Assembly (NCBI GenBank): GCA_018340375.1
Contig: JAFFJZ010000044.1
Span: forward strand, 620,001-684,000
Source: Gonatopus flavifemur
Lineage: Eukaryota > Arthropoda > Insecta > Hymenoptera > Dryinidae
DNA length: 64,000 nt
Direction: 5' to 3'
The translations under genes were made by a program, and so were the position numbers. This document shows, one piece after another, positions 33,237 to 43,740 of this stretch. The first letter of the stretch is position 1, and each line of letters opens with the position of its first letter. Under the pieces are notes generated by a model. That model made no database searches. It was not told the origin of the DNA and saw only the letters and a program-made list of their open reading frames with translations.

Positions 33237-34772
33237 CAGTGGTGAACATTTTTTTTCTTTGTTGTATATCCATGTTATAATTATTCTCTGTTGGGAACTG
33301 CATGGTGACGTGAATTTTGTGGTCAGAATGCCAGTGATTGTGAATATGAAATCCCGAAAATTTCAAATTAAACCGTGTAGGATAAATTATAACAGTCGAG
33401 CATGCTTATCATAAAATCGAAAAATCAAATTGTTCTTATTCAAATTATATTTCTAAATCAAAATATGTACATATGTATACAATCAACATTAAAATTCAGA
33501 ATCAATTCACATCAATTCAAATTCTGATTTCAAATTGCAGATTCTTCGAAATAGCCACCTCTTGCTTTTACCACCGCCTTGCAGACTCTCGGCATCCTCA
33601 ATAATAATTTCTCCAATGTCATAGGAGATATCTGACTCCAACATGTTTGCAAATATTGCCATGGTTCCTGGTTGTTCGTTGGTCTCATGTTCCTCACATC
33701 TCTATCGAGCTGATCCCACAACAGTTCTATGGGATTGAGGTCTGGGAATTGAGCAGGCCAGTCCATAATCTGCAACTGATGCGCGTCTTCCTTCTTCCGT
33801 ATGTATCCCGTGCACAATTTGGAAGTATGCTTGGGATCGTTATCCTGTTGCAGAATGAACCCGTTTCCAATCAACCTCTTTCCAGAAGGTATTAGGTGGT
33901 TTTTTAAGATACTATGATATCCCTCTTTCTTCAGAATACCTTCAATTTTGAATGAATCACCTACTTTTAGTCCTCAAAAACACCCCCACATCATGATTGA
34001 TCCTCCCCCGTGTTTCACTGTGGGTGTTACACATTGATTAAGCATTCGTTCACCTTTCATTCGACGGACGTAAACTCGACGTTTCGTTACAAATAACTCA
34101 AATTTTGATTCGTCCGTAAATAGTACTCTCGACCACTCTTCTATGCCCCAACTTAAATGTGCGCGAGCCCAATTCAAACGTTTAATTTTGTTTTGCTTAC
34201 GTAATGAAGGTTTTTGCGCAGCAATACGTCCCATGAGGCCAGAATCTCGCAGACGACGTTGAACGGTTGAGACAGACAAAGGGGAATCACGAGTTGCATT
34301 CAGTTCTTGTTGTAAGTCAGGTGCTGTTATCATCCTTAGTCGTTTACTTTGAATACGCAAAAACTTATCTTCTTCTTTCGGAGTAACTCGCGACCTGCCA
34401 GATCGAGCCCGATTGGAATTCGATTTTGTACTTTGGTATCGCTCCAGGGTATACAATACGGTCGAATTAGTTACACCGACTCTCTTCGAAATTTCTCTTA
34501 AAGAATATCCCTCTCCACGTAATGCTACTATCACAGCACGTGTTTCTTGACTTGTTTCGCGGGTTTTAGGCATAACTGATACCCCGTCGAATTATAACTG
34601 AATAAAACAGTCGCGTTATAGGAGGCTAGCCTGGATTTATCACGATTAACGCATTGTTTTGCATGAAGCAGTTGCATATGAAATTTATCATTTGTTTGTT
34701 TCGATAAATGAATATCGATAGTTTTTCACGATGAATGCATCATTTTGCATGGACAAAAAAATTTCACCACTG
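33237..34772 (-). mobile_element. Tc1-type transposon, 1,536 bp, DD38E
   Basis: Ends CAGTGGTGAACATTTTTTTT (left) and inverse of CAGTGGTGAAATTTTTTTG (right), TA on both sides (33235-33236, 34773-34774). Length and single transposase gene are standard for Tc1. The insertion point is the exact centre of a surrounding palindrome. Confidence 0.85.
33530..34573 (-). pseudogene. Tc1-family transposase with one in-frame stop
   Basis: A 347-codon reading in one frame. Residues 1-55 are a first helix-turn-helix (YSLREISKRVGVTNSTVLYT), then an RSGRSRV GRPR-like hook, a second HTH around residues 65-115 (LSVSTVQRRLRDSGL), then LFTDESKFEL with the first catalytic Asp at about 154, a glycine-rich GGGSIMMWGCF box, QQDNDPKHTS with Asp about 244 and FPDLNPIELLWD with Glu about 283. 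I count 38 residues between the second Asp and the Glu, not the 34 of classical Tc1. The only lesion is a TGA (33974-33976 on the plus strand) right after the WGCF box. Everything downstream remains in frame, so inactivation is recent. Confidence 0.9.
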
Positions 34773-35399
34773 TAGACTCATCTAATGATTATTCTTTGTT
34801 GAATATTTGAATTGATTGATGATCTCGAGACTGCAAGATATTCCACCCAGGATGAGAAAAGTGGCGGAAATTAAATGTGCCTCAATAATTCCCAAAATTT
34901 TTATGCATGTGGAGATCGTTGAAACGAAACTTTTTTCCCCTTAACAGTTTTTGACTGGAACGATACTTCCAGAGTTACAGCACTTTGTCTGAAAATCCAC
35001 TTTTTTCACAAAAAAGGACATAACTCTGGAAGGAATGATCCGAGAGAGAAAAATGAGAGATCAATTTGAAGCTGAATCCATGCTGTATTGAATGTATGAT
35101 CTCATTTTCCCAGGAAAAAATCATCCAAAAACATGCAAAGGTTTGAAAAGTCGAAAAAATAATCAAAAAAAGTTGTAAGTTCAACCGAACGCGGTTAATA
35201 ACGAACTTCAGTCAGGTGAGTGAGACTAAGATTTCTTGAAAGAGCACACTTCACCCTTCAAAACGGTTTTTTATTTTTGAATGTACGATAATTTCCGGCT
35301 GAGATATGAAACTTTGAAAATTTCGTGTTTTCTCGAGAGGTGCTCGAATACTTTTGACCGGTAGTGTACCTTACATGACTATCTTATACATTGAAAGTT

Positions 35400-36887
35400 T
35401 TTCTTTTTAATTAGACAGCACATGATATTCGGTGTACCAATGATGTGGAGGAAACCATTTTGTCACGTTACCGACTGCTATTTTAGTTTAAGCACCTACA
35501 TGGGTTTCGGAAAAAGTATGCGATGGGCTCATGCAAATGTACAATCTGTTACATTTCCAATACCCCACTCAAACACACTTCCAATTCCTAAGTGTCCCAA
35601 TTCATGTAACCCCGAAACATGTGACGATTTACTAGCTGGAAGCAGATAATGATAGCGATTTCAATGCTACAAAAGAGCACTATCTTTCAACTCAGGCTGA
35701 ATTGAATGATTGGGTGAGGGATTTGGAGCTTTCAAAAGAAGCAGCAGAATTACATGCATCTCGAATGAAACAGCACAACTTTTCAGCTGCGAATGTTAGA
35801 GTAACATACTACAGAGACCGTGATAGGGCTTACTCAAAGTATTATACTATGAGAGATCAAATATGCTTTTGCGAAAATATTCCTGGTTTGTTCAAGGAAC
35901 TTGAACAACCCCATGATGCAGAAGAGTGGCGGTTATTTGTTAACAGCAGTAAAACTAGTTCGAAAGCAGTCCTCTTACATAACAGGAACGAAAAACCGTC
36001 GATACCCATCGCACATGCTGTCAACGCTAAAGAATCGTATGTAACAATGTTCAAATTATTGGAATACGTAAAATATGAAGAACACGGTTAGAAAGTTTGT
36101 TCTGATTTGAAAGTAGTGGGCCTGTTATGTGGAATGCAGCAAGGATATACGAAATATTGCTGTTTTTTCATGTCTCCGGGATAGTCGTGCCCGCGAACAT
36201 CACTACAAGAAAAAACAATGGCCAAAAAGAAGGAACCACACATTGGGTGAGAACAGCGTGAAATATATGCCTCTCGTGAGAAAAGAGAACGTTATTCTCC
36301 CACCATTGCCCATCAAACTTGGACTTTTCAAAAACTTTGTCAAGGCATTGAACAAAGAAGGCCAGGCGTTCACTTATTTGAGAACCCTCTTCCCAAATCT
36401 GTCCCCAGCAAAAATCAAAGCAGGAGTCTTTGATGGTCCACAAATAAGAAAACTGCTGGGAGATGAAGAATTCCACACGTATTGATCCTCTGTCGAAAAT
36501 GCGGCCTGGGATTCGTTCAAGTCAGTTGTTTCTGGTTCCCTTGGGAAGAATAAAGACCCTGAGTACAATTTTATCCTCGCGAATTTGCTTAGAAATTATG
36601 CAAAAATAGGTATATAATACTATCCTATTCATCCTATTTCATTTTTTTCATCCATGTGTGTTATATCCTTTCAATTGTCCCAACAGGGGTAAATATGTCT
36701 CTCAAGATCCATTTCTTACATTCCCACTTGAACTTTTCCCCGGAGAATTTGGGCGATGTGAGTGACGAACATGGTGAGAGATTCCATCAACAAGTGAAGT
36801 TCATAGAGCAACGCTTACAAAAATTACTTTTGATGCTCATGTTATATAATTATATTGAAATAAAAATGATTCAAATCAGTCAAACTT
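35400..36887 (+). pseudogene. Unknown protein, main body (continues 30702-30945); decayed
   Basis: Conserved text in pieces: FGVPMMWRKPFCHVTDCYFS (35422 on), then AELNDWVRDLELSKEAAELH (35693 on), then YYRDRDRAYSKYYTMRDQIC, IPIAHAVNAKESYVTMFKLL, and SCLRDSRAREHHYKKKQWPK, FDGPQIRKLLGDEEFHTY and VSDEHGERFHQQVKFIEQRL. Lesions are a frameshift near 35640, TAG at 36091-36093, a frameshift near 36170 and a stop at 36483-36485. A small intron is predicted (36610-36686). The motif GxQxGYTKYCC...RAREHHY is likely a metal-binding or nuclease-like patch, but this is speculation. I recognise the protein only as a multi-copy uncharacterised arthropod type. The coding line ends near 36887, just inside the inverted end of the element. 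Confidence 0.55.
36610..36686 (+). other. Predicted 77-bp intron in the unknown gene
   Basis: Donor ag|gtatataat, pyrimidine-rich stretch tcctttcaattgtcccaac and acceptor cag|ggg. Splicing joins ...AKIG and VNMSLKIHF in frame. An intron argues against a processed retro-copy of this gene. Confidence 0.6.
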
Positions 36888-37658
36888 GAGTGTAAACTAT
36901 GAATAAACTCAAACTCTCAGAATGAAGAAAACATTGTATTGTGGCACTTGTACATAAATGATCGTAACTTCTAGGGGTGTGCGGGTACTCGAGTCATCGG
37001 GTTTTTATCGGGTCGGGTCGGGTCGGGGTTTTCAATTACCCGAGTTTTTCGGGTACCCGATTACATTCGGGTAATTCAAATATAGCAAACGTTTTCCTCA
37101 GCAGGAAATATTGTGACAGCAACTCGATCAAGATTGCTGACAAAACATGTGGAAGAGTTGTGCTTCCTCCATTCAAATTTGAAAATACAGTTCGACCTCT
37201 CAATAAGAACGCAAAAGCCACCAAGGGAAAGAGTTTTTCCCAGAATTTGAGTACCCTCGCCAGGTGCATGCTCCGTGCTGTCTGACGCTTTTTATTTCTG
37301 TCTCTCTTTCCGTCATGCAATCCTCTCAATAAGAACGCTTGACCGAGTGTCAATTTTTCCATGGCATCCATGTGAACAAATCCCAGATTTCAAATGAATC
37401 CTGTTTCATGCAATGCATATAGTTGATGTACATATGATACGCTAAGAGCAAAAGTGGCGCCCAAATTTTTGTCGAGCAAAAACAGAATAGGAACTTTTGA
37501 GGAAAAGAATGGAACGTCAAAAGTTTCGAGCAAAAGCGATATACTTATAATTCGGAACAAAAGAGCAACCACAGAAATCTCCGGGCAAAAATGAAACACT
37601 GCAGAGCTCGAACAAAAACGAACCAGCGCATAAATACAAAATCGGGTTGTATCATGTA

Positions 37659-38952
37659 CGAGGGTGGATTGATAAGTTTCCAGCCTGACCAAGAAAAACA
37701 ACGTTTTTAAGAATTTTTTTTTTTTTATTTCTCAACATAATCTCCTCCAAGGCTGATACATTTCTCATAGCGGTGTTCTAGTCTAGTAATGCCATCTCTA
37801 TAGACTGATTCGTCAAGCTCCTCAAAATACCCATTTACAGCTTCGATTACTTCTTCATTGTCCGCAAATCTCTTACCGCCAAGCCATTTTTTGAGGTTAG
37901 GAAACAGATAATAGTCACTCGGGGCTAGGTCTGGAGAGTAGGGAGGGTGCGGCATTAATTCAAACTTCAGATCGTTGATTTTAGCCATCGCAACGATTGA
38001 CGTGTGCGCTGGTGCGTTATCGTGATGGAACAAGATTTTTTTCTTCGCCAGATGAGGTCGTTTAATTTTCACTTCGTGGCTCAAACGTTGCAATGAGTCT
38101 GCGTAGTATTGACCAGTGATAGTTTTACCCTTTTCAAGGTAATCAATGTATATAATACCTCTTGCATCCCAAAAAACAGTAGCCATAACCTTGTTCGCCG
38201 AAAAAATTGTTTTTGCCTTCTTTGGAGTTGGTTCCCCTGGTCCAATCCACTGTTTAGACTGTTCTTTGGTTTCAGGAGTGTAGTGGTGGACCCAAGTTTC
38301 GTCAACGGTTACGAATCGACGCAAAAATTCGCTTGGATTACGCTTATACAACGCCAAATTGGCGGTAAAAATGTTCTTTCGAATCAATTCTTGGTCGACT
38401 GTTAGCAAACGCGGCACCCATCTTGCACAGAGCTTTTCCATATACAAATGTTGGTGCAAAATATTTTGTACACGTTCATATGACATCTTACAGGTCTCAG
38501 CTATCTCACGAACTTTTAATCTGCGATCTTTCAGCACTATTTGATGGATTTTTTCGATCATATCTGGAGTTGTGACCTCAATGGGGCGTCCTGAGCGAGG
38601 CTCATCAGAGGTGCTCACACGACCCTTTTTAAACTCGGAAACCCACTGCTTAACGGTTGAATATGATGGGGAGGATGTCCCCAGTGTTGAGTCCATCTCT
38701 TCTTTAATTTCCTTCGGCGTTAACCCCTTCAAATAAAAGTATTTGATGACAGCACGATTTTCCAGCTTTTCCATTTTTACGAAAAACACAGAGGCGTCTT
38801 GGTCAGCGTGCTCTCAAAACTAAACTAACATGGCGATCGGACTGAAACTATAGCTACAAGCTATCTAAGGATGGTACTATAGAACGCCACCTCAAGGTAG
38901 GCCTAGTGGCGCCATCTCTTGGTCAGGCCGGAAACTTATCAATCCACCCTCG
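37659..38952 (-). mobile_element. Full-length mariner transposon, 1,294 bp
   Basis: About 35-bp terminal inverted repeats starting CGAGGGTGGATTGATAAGTT, with a single mismatch visible between the two ends, and TA duplications at 37657-37658 and 38953-38954. It contains an uninterrupted transposase frame. It is the innermost and probably youngest insertion of the nest. Confidence 0.95.
37725..38789 (-). CDS. mariner transposase, intact, 354 aa, DD34D
   Basis: Cut-and-paste DNA transposase acting in the nucleus on the flanking inverted repeats. Domain order: N-terminal paired-like helix-turn-helix (residues about 10-58, ending YSTVKQWVSEFKKG), GRP linker (67-69), second HTH (about 75-118), WVPRLL box (124-129), then the RNase-H-like catalytic core with Asp163 (TVDETWVHHY), Asp257 (HHDNAPAHTS) and Asp292 (SPDLAPSDYYLF), exactly 34 residues between the last two. 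Length is normal for mariner (about 345-350 aa). An internal Met at residue 6 is the more likely start by family comparison (MEKLENRAVIKYFYLKG), since the first five residues look like leader. No stop or frameshift is present, so activity is possible but unproven. Confidence 0.95.
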   Translation of the reverse strand: MFFVKMEKLENRAVIKYFYLKGLTPKEIKEEMDSTLGTSSPSYSTVKQWVSEFKKGRVSTSDEPRSGRPIEVTTPDMIEKIHQIVLKDRRLKVREIAETCKMSYERVQNILHQHLYMEKLCARWVPRLLTVDQELIRKNIFTANLALYKRNPSEFLRRFVTVDETWVHHYTPETKEQSKQWIGPGEPTPKKAKTIFSANKVMATVFWDARGIIYIDYLEKGKTITGQYYADSLQRLSHEVKIKRPHLAKKKILFHHDNAPAHTSIVAMAKINDLKFELMPHPPYSPDLAPSDYYLFPNLKKWLGGKRFADNEEVIEAVNGYFEELDESVYRDGITRLEHRYEKCISLGGDYVEK

Positions 38953-39107
38953 TATTTAGGAGAAAATGTTGAAGAATCTATTTGCCTGAGGCTTCATCTT
39001 CAGTGGAAGAATTCGGTTTCCTTGAAAATACTCTACCTGTAGTCGAATGTGTTGTGAATCAAAATAAGATTCAACCAGACGCAAATAATTCCAATTATTT
39101 GTCTGAA

Positions 39108-39401
39108 CCCTAGTAGAAATTTGATCAGGCATTCCCTATTTTCAATAAGGTTCTGATCAGGTTAGAATCCGGAAGCCGTGAATGAGGAAAATCTTATGAG
39201 GCCCTTACAAGGGACTTATCAGATTTCCCCAATAGGATTCAAATAGGTTCGTGACGCAGGGGTACGATAGAGTTCGGATAAGATTTCCATGAAATCGGGC
39301 GAAATAGGGAGAACCGTAACGAAACCCGATGAGGACCTGATGAGAAATCAGGTATGCCTCGTCAGGCCCTGGTATTTTTCCATCCAAAATTTCTACTAGG
39401 G
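39108..39401. mobile_element. MITE with CCCTAGTAGAAATTT ends
   Basis: Left end CCCTAGTAGAAATTT and right end AAATTTCTACTAGGG; interior rich in gatcagg/cctgat words. GAAC lies directly outside both ends when the termini are taken as CCTAG...CTAGG, which would be a 4-bp TSD. It lies within the pogo-like element. Confidence 0.65.
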
Positions 39402-39996
39402 AACCCTCAGGAAAGTTTTTCTCGTTCATGCAAAATTTCCTTATTCTTTTCCTCATTTTTTTCTTCAAAAATGGGAAATAATATGGAAATTTTGCAAGTC
39501 TATGGAAATGGACAGGGAAAACTTCTCTACAGGAATTTTTGTGTATTGTATACGAAATTTTCAAATACACACATATTCCTTAAATGTGCATAAAAATGAA
39601 ATGTATACAATTAACTTGAAAAACAACGGGACAGGATTGATTCTGTACAGCAAAGTTTTTTGAAAGTATGAAGAATTATCCAAAACTATGACGTATATTC
39701 GAGTGTTTATTTCATTTTACTCTTTATGGTTCTGCTGAAAGTGGGGGAAGTACTCGAGGTTCGGGTTCAGGTTATAAGCTGCGGGGGGAGGGGGGGAGTA
39801 CTCGAGCGAGAAACTGGGGATGCGTTCTTATTCCGGGCGGTCTTATTGGGAGGTCGGACTGAAATACTTATGATTAAAAATTTTACATTCACATTTATTC
39901 AATTTTGTGAGGTAATTTGAAATTTTCGTTTTGAATATTTCAAGATTTGAATGATATTAAAATGCATGTGTATAAAAAAATGAATATTAAATCATA

Positions 39997-40257
39997 AACT
40001 GAGAAAAGGATTCAGTTATAGTTACCAGCATTTGGTAATAGTTACCAAATCTCATAGTTGAATATGGCGAAATAAATATTTAGTTATAATCACCGACATA
40101 CAGATTCACAATTAATGCCTTTAGTTATAGTTACCAAACTTGAGTTATTATTACCAAATCTTGGCAATAGTTACCAAATCTTGGTAATAATGAACCAATC
40201 ACATATTTGAGGCAACCAAATCAATTTGGTAACTCTAACTAGGTTCTTTTCTCAGTG
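39997..40257. mobile_element. MITE with ACTGAGAAAAGG ends, TTACCAAA-rich
   Basis: Left AACTGAGAAAAGGATTCAG, right GGTTCTTTTCTCAGTG, TA at both sides (39995-39996, 40258-40259). The interior is repeated tagttaccaaatc words. Confidence 0.8.
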
Positions 40258-41089
40258 TATATAACTCAAAAGCACTAAGATTTCATTAAAATTCCAACTG
40301 CTAAGCTCGATGTGACAAAACGTTCTTATTGAGAGGTCACCCCCAAAAGTAATTTAGGTTCAGAATCGGTAGTCAGAGTGGGGAATGGCTCACGAGCGAA
40401 AAGCGGGGAAGCGTTCTTATTGCGGGCGTTCTTATTGAGAGGTCTTACTGTATGAAAAAAGAATGATATTTATAAGAAGAATATTTATTTTCATGGATGT
40501 TCAAGATTCTATATTGTGGTTACTGAATACGAAAATAGATAATATATTATTTATGAGATATAAATGTGATTATATTTTTTAATTGAATTAAAAAATAAAT
40601 ATAAACATTCCATGAAGCAATTTGGAGATTTCTTAATGCGCTGTATAATCAATTGAATGGAGTAACAACCCTAATAGACTTGTAGTGGATATGGCATTCT
40701 TCATATTAGAATTGAATTCATATGAAATCCCCTTATCCCTACAATCGCTCAAGACAATCTGTCCTTAAAATATCAACGGCAATGGCAACTTCGAATAGAA
40801 GTTGAAAATATTAAATTCAAGCGATTTCATTATATTCGGGTACCCGACTTGGAAAACCCGATTTAATCGGGTACCCGACCCGACCCGACCCGAAAAGAAA
40901 TACAAATACCCGAACCCGACCCGATAAAAAGTGCTACCCGCACACCCCTAGTAACTTCTGTAATTTTTCATAGATTTCCTTTCACAAATACATCATTCTC
41001 TTCGTAAAAGAGCGCACTTTGCGTTGAAAATTTGATTCGAATGTACAAAATGGCTGTAAACTAGTGTGATCTATTGTTTGAATAAAAAT

Positions 41090-42115
41090 CAACTTTGCTT
41101 GAAAAAGGGCGGAAACTTATTCCCATACCAAATATTTTTCAATTCTTTCCAAGCCCTGTCGAATTCTGATCACAAAATTGAATCTCCCAATTCTTCTTCA
41201 TCGACATCGTCGTCCCTCCCTAAAAATCCTATATTATCGCTTCCTCCATACAGATCTTCCAAATGATTAATCCATTGTTCTATTTTCTCCTCCGTTCTTA
41301 TCAATTGTTTCTCTAGAGAATTTTTAATCTTACTACTTCTAGATTTTATTTGTCCAAAAAATCTCGTAACAATCCTATATGCCTCATCTATTTTCCCTAA
41401 ATGTAATCTTACATCTATATCCTGACATTATCCCTCTAACCATTGTTCTTTTGCTTCCCTTGATTCTCTTATTATTGTATTCATCAGTGCCTTGTATGTC
41501 TGCTGGTCTTGTTCGCTACTCTTATTCTTGTATTTCCTCTTTTCATTAATTAAGTCGAGAATTTCTTCCGTTATCCATGGTTTCTTGGGCTCTACTCCAT
41601 CGTTCTTCAAAATTTCATCTGCACATTGTTCTATGTTCCCCTTCATATTTGTCCATCTACTCTCTATTTCCAAGTCTTTCTCTTGTCGATCCTCCAATTT
41701 TTCGTCCAACATCACTTTGAATGCGTCCCGTGTTTTTCCTTGTTTGAGATTCTTCAAATTCCATCTTTGTTGCATTTTCCTTTTCTGCTTCAGAGCTTTG
41801 AATTTCAGAGAACATTTCATGAGCAACATATTGTGATCACTATCTATATCCGCGCCTGGATAAGTTTTACAGCTTTTCACTTGGTTTCTAAATCTTTGTT
41901 TTATTGATATGTAATCAATTTGGTATCTTGCTGTATCTCCTGGCATTTTCAAAGTATAGATTCTTCTTGGATGATTTTTGAATAATGTGTTGGTGATAAC
42001 CATTTTATGGCTTTCACAGGATTCGATTAAACGTTGTTCTCTTCCATTTCTTTCTCCTAACGCAAAATCTCCCATTATGTTGCCCTCTTTTCCTTGCCCT
42101 ACCTTCTTCCCTTAC
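41090..42115 (-). pseudogene. RTE-like LINE: endonuclease C-terminus and linker to RT
   Basis: Minus-strand frame opens GDFALGERNGREQRLIESCE, then QIDYISIKQRFRNQVKSCKT, PGADIDSDHNMLLMKCSLKF: the end of an apurinic-type endonuclease, with the SDHN motif. It continues through a Lys/Glu-rich linker (41428-41760) and, beyond a stop at 41428, reads on as ...RSSKIKNSLEKQL...EQWINHLEDLYGG to about 41100. The fragment matches the family of the reverse-transcriptase pieces at 23057-24069. No RT core follows, so the copy is truncated at both ends. Confidence 0.8.
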
Positions 42116-42396
42116 CTCTTTCGTAGAGAATTTAATTCCCTATAAGATAATGAAAACGCAAATTTGAGAAAAAATTTTTTTCGACTATTTAGATTGAAAA
42201 TGAAAAAAAAAGTTTTTCCCGATGTATTTCAAATGGGGAAGGGGATTCCCCCCCCCCCATGCGTCAGCTCAAATTTCAGGAGTTTTTTTTGTCTATCAAA
42301 GAAACTTTTTAGATGCATTTACTAAAAACAAGATTTTTTTTCTGACACGGTCTAATATATATATAATATGTCACACAGCATACTGGTATTGATATA

Positions 42397-43360
42397 AGGG
42401 AGTGTACGGTAGTGTGGGACGTACGGTAGTGCGGGACACCCGTTTTTTTTTTTTGACAGAGTGCAAATATGGCGACACCGACTACTATCAAACTGCTCTT
42501 ATGACATGAGCTAGTTTTTGAGCTAACACTGGAGCGAATAGTCGCATCAATTTTATTGCGCCCAAACATCGTGTGTGAAAATTAGAAAAAAAGTTTTTTT
42601 CCAAGTTCTTGTGAGTGCTATAATTTTAATGAAATCTAGTGAAAAAGGTAAATGTAATGCATGTATGGGAAGTGTTTTCATTATATTTTATGATGAAATA
42701 TTAATTCAAGCCAAAATATGCACACCTCAATTTTTTTTCTGTAATGATAAAAATGGCTGTCATTCCCTAGTGCGGGACACCGTTTGTACGGTAGTGTGGG
42801 ACACCATTGTAATATTAATTGATTGTGTTTTATTCAATAGAAGTGGTTTGAAAGTGCACTGTCCGTCTCGTTAATTGCCTCCCCCAGTAAATTACGCTCC
42901 AAAAGAAGTAAGTATATAAATTAAGTACATTTAAAGTGCGCTGCCATGACTACTAGCTACTATACATGTAAACATTGCGCTTCTGACAGTGATGAAGAAG
43001 ACGACGAATAAGATGGTTCAAATGCCACTTTGTTGTTGTTTTCGCCATTGAAGGTTCTTTAAATAAATGCAATTTGATATCCTTTACATTTTTGGTTTTT
43101 TTCCCCCATATTTTGCCAACTTTGGTGGATTTTTTAAAGTGTCCCACACTACCTTACAAATTTTTTTCTGTGCAAAAATCAATTTTCCACAAAAATGGCT
43201 ATAAAATTTTTCTACTCAACGTAATCAATGCAGTTACTCCAGCAAAAAGTAAGCTAAGCCTTCTAGCTTTCCAATGATCTACATGAGTCTCTATAAAATG
43301 GACTTGATCAAAAATTATAGCGCAAAACCAAAAGCCGTCCCACACTACCGTACACTCCCT
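42397..43360. mobile_element. TIR element with AGGGAGTGTACGGTAGTG ends, 964 bp
   Basis: Ends AGGGAGTGTACGGTAGTGTG and inverse, TA on each side (42395-42396, 43361-43362). The subterminal word ggtagtg(t/c)gggac is repeated several times inside (42420s, 42766-42800, 43140s inverted). No transposase; frames 42575-42874 and 42953-43147 are unrecognised. Confidence 0.75.
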
Positions 43361-43464
43361 TATCCATAAACAACTCTTTATGAATTCTGTTGTAAATAAA
43401 TGAACTGAGAATTAACATAAACGTGGATTTATTCGATTAGAACAAGTGAACTTTTGCACGTGAG

Positions 43465-43707
43465 TGCCTTGTATGTCTGCTGGTCTTGTTCGCTACTCTT
43501 ATTCTTGTATTTCCTCTTTTCATTAATTAAGTCGAGAATTTCTTCCGTTATCCATGGTTTCTTGGGCTCTACTCCATCGTTCTTCAAAATTTCATCTGCA
43601 CATTGTTCTATGTTCCCCTTCATATTTGTCCATCTACTCTCTATTTCCAAGTCTTTCTCTTGTCGATCCTCCAACTTTTCGTCCAACATCACTTTGAATG
43701 CCTCCTG
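43465..43707 (-). pseudogene. Second copy of the LINE linker segment
   Basis: About 243 bp matching 41489-41730 almost base for base in the same orientation. Both ends are abrupt (gtgagtgcc... and ...aatgcctcctgtg), and a Copia LTR begins soon after. It could be a second LINE insertion or a local duplication. Confidence 0.85.
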
Positions 43708-43740
43708 TGTTCGTACATAGCGACAGCGGAAACGTGTATA

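Larger units (their letters stand above)
32643..35366. mobile_element. Foldback palindrome (arms 594 bp) hosting a Tc1-type element at its centre
   Basis: Ends CACTACCGGTCAAAAGTATT and exact inverse, flanked by TA (32641-32642, 35367-35368). The arms 32643-33236 and 34773-35366 match with only a few per cent difference. Their inner edges meet as gatgagtcTA / TAgactcatc, so without the insert the arms join in a continuous palindrome of about 1.19 kb. The end sequence is typical of Tc1/mariner-superfamily elements. The mirrored 69-codon frames at 32825 and 34975 are not genes. Confidence 0.85.
37188..40450. mobile_element. pogo/Tigger-like element nested in the hAT element
   Basis: Left end CAGTTCGACCTCTCAATAAG, right end the inverse of CAGTAAGACCTCTCAATAAG, with TA on both sides (37186-37187, 40451-40452). 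Further partial ends (ctctcaataagaacgc) at about 37320, 39830 and 40322 suggest internal rearrangement or several tandem insertions. The same terminus is found in the 104-bp MITE at 49478. No pogo transposase was seen. Confidence 0.6.
36972..40950. mobile_element. hAT-type element, 3,979 bp, TSD GTAACTTC
   Basis: Left end TAGGGGTGTGCGGGTACTCG, right end CCCGCACACCCCTA, with perfect 8-bp duplications GTAACTTC (36964-36971, 40951-40958). Sub-terminal gggtcgggtcggg/cccgacccgaccc arrays mirror each other. No hAT transposase lies inside. Most of the length is a nested pogo-like element. The unoccupied site is preserved at about 25710-25720 on the other strand. Confidence 0.9.
25617..41045. mobile_element. 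Oldest layer of the nest: TIR element encoding an unknown Cys-rich protein
   Basis: The segment 25617-25835 is an inverted copy of the right-hand segment formed by 36855-36971 plus 40959-41045, which is now split by the 4-kb hAT element. Shared words include ggcacttgtacataaatgat, gtaatttttcatagatttcc and taaaagagcgcact. Inverted ends of about 210 bp facing a single gene (30702-36887) point to a DNA transposon or a transposon-like cargo unit. After subtracting younger insertions the unit would be only a few kilobases. Superfamily unknown: no target duplication or terminal motif could be fixed. Confidence 0.5.

Noticed and set aside
42575..42874. 99-codon ORF in the AGGGAGTGTACGG element as its transposase
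   Set aside because: Too short, no catalytic or DNA-binding motif, and poly-T/Phe-rich stretches reflect base composition.
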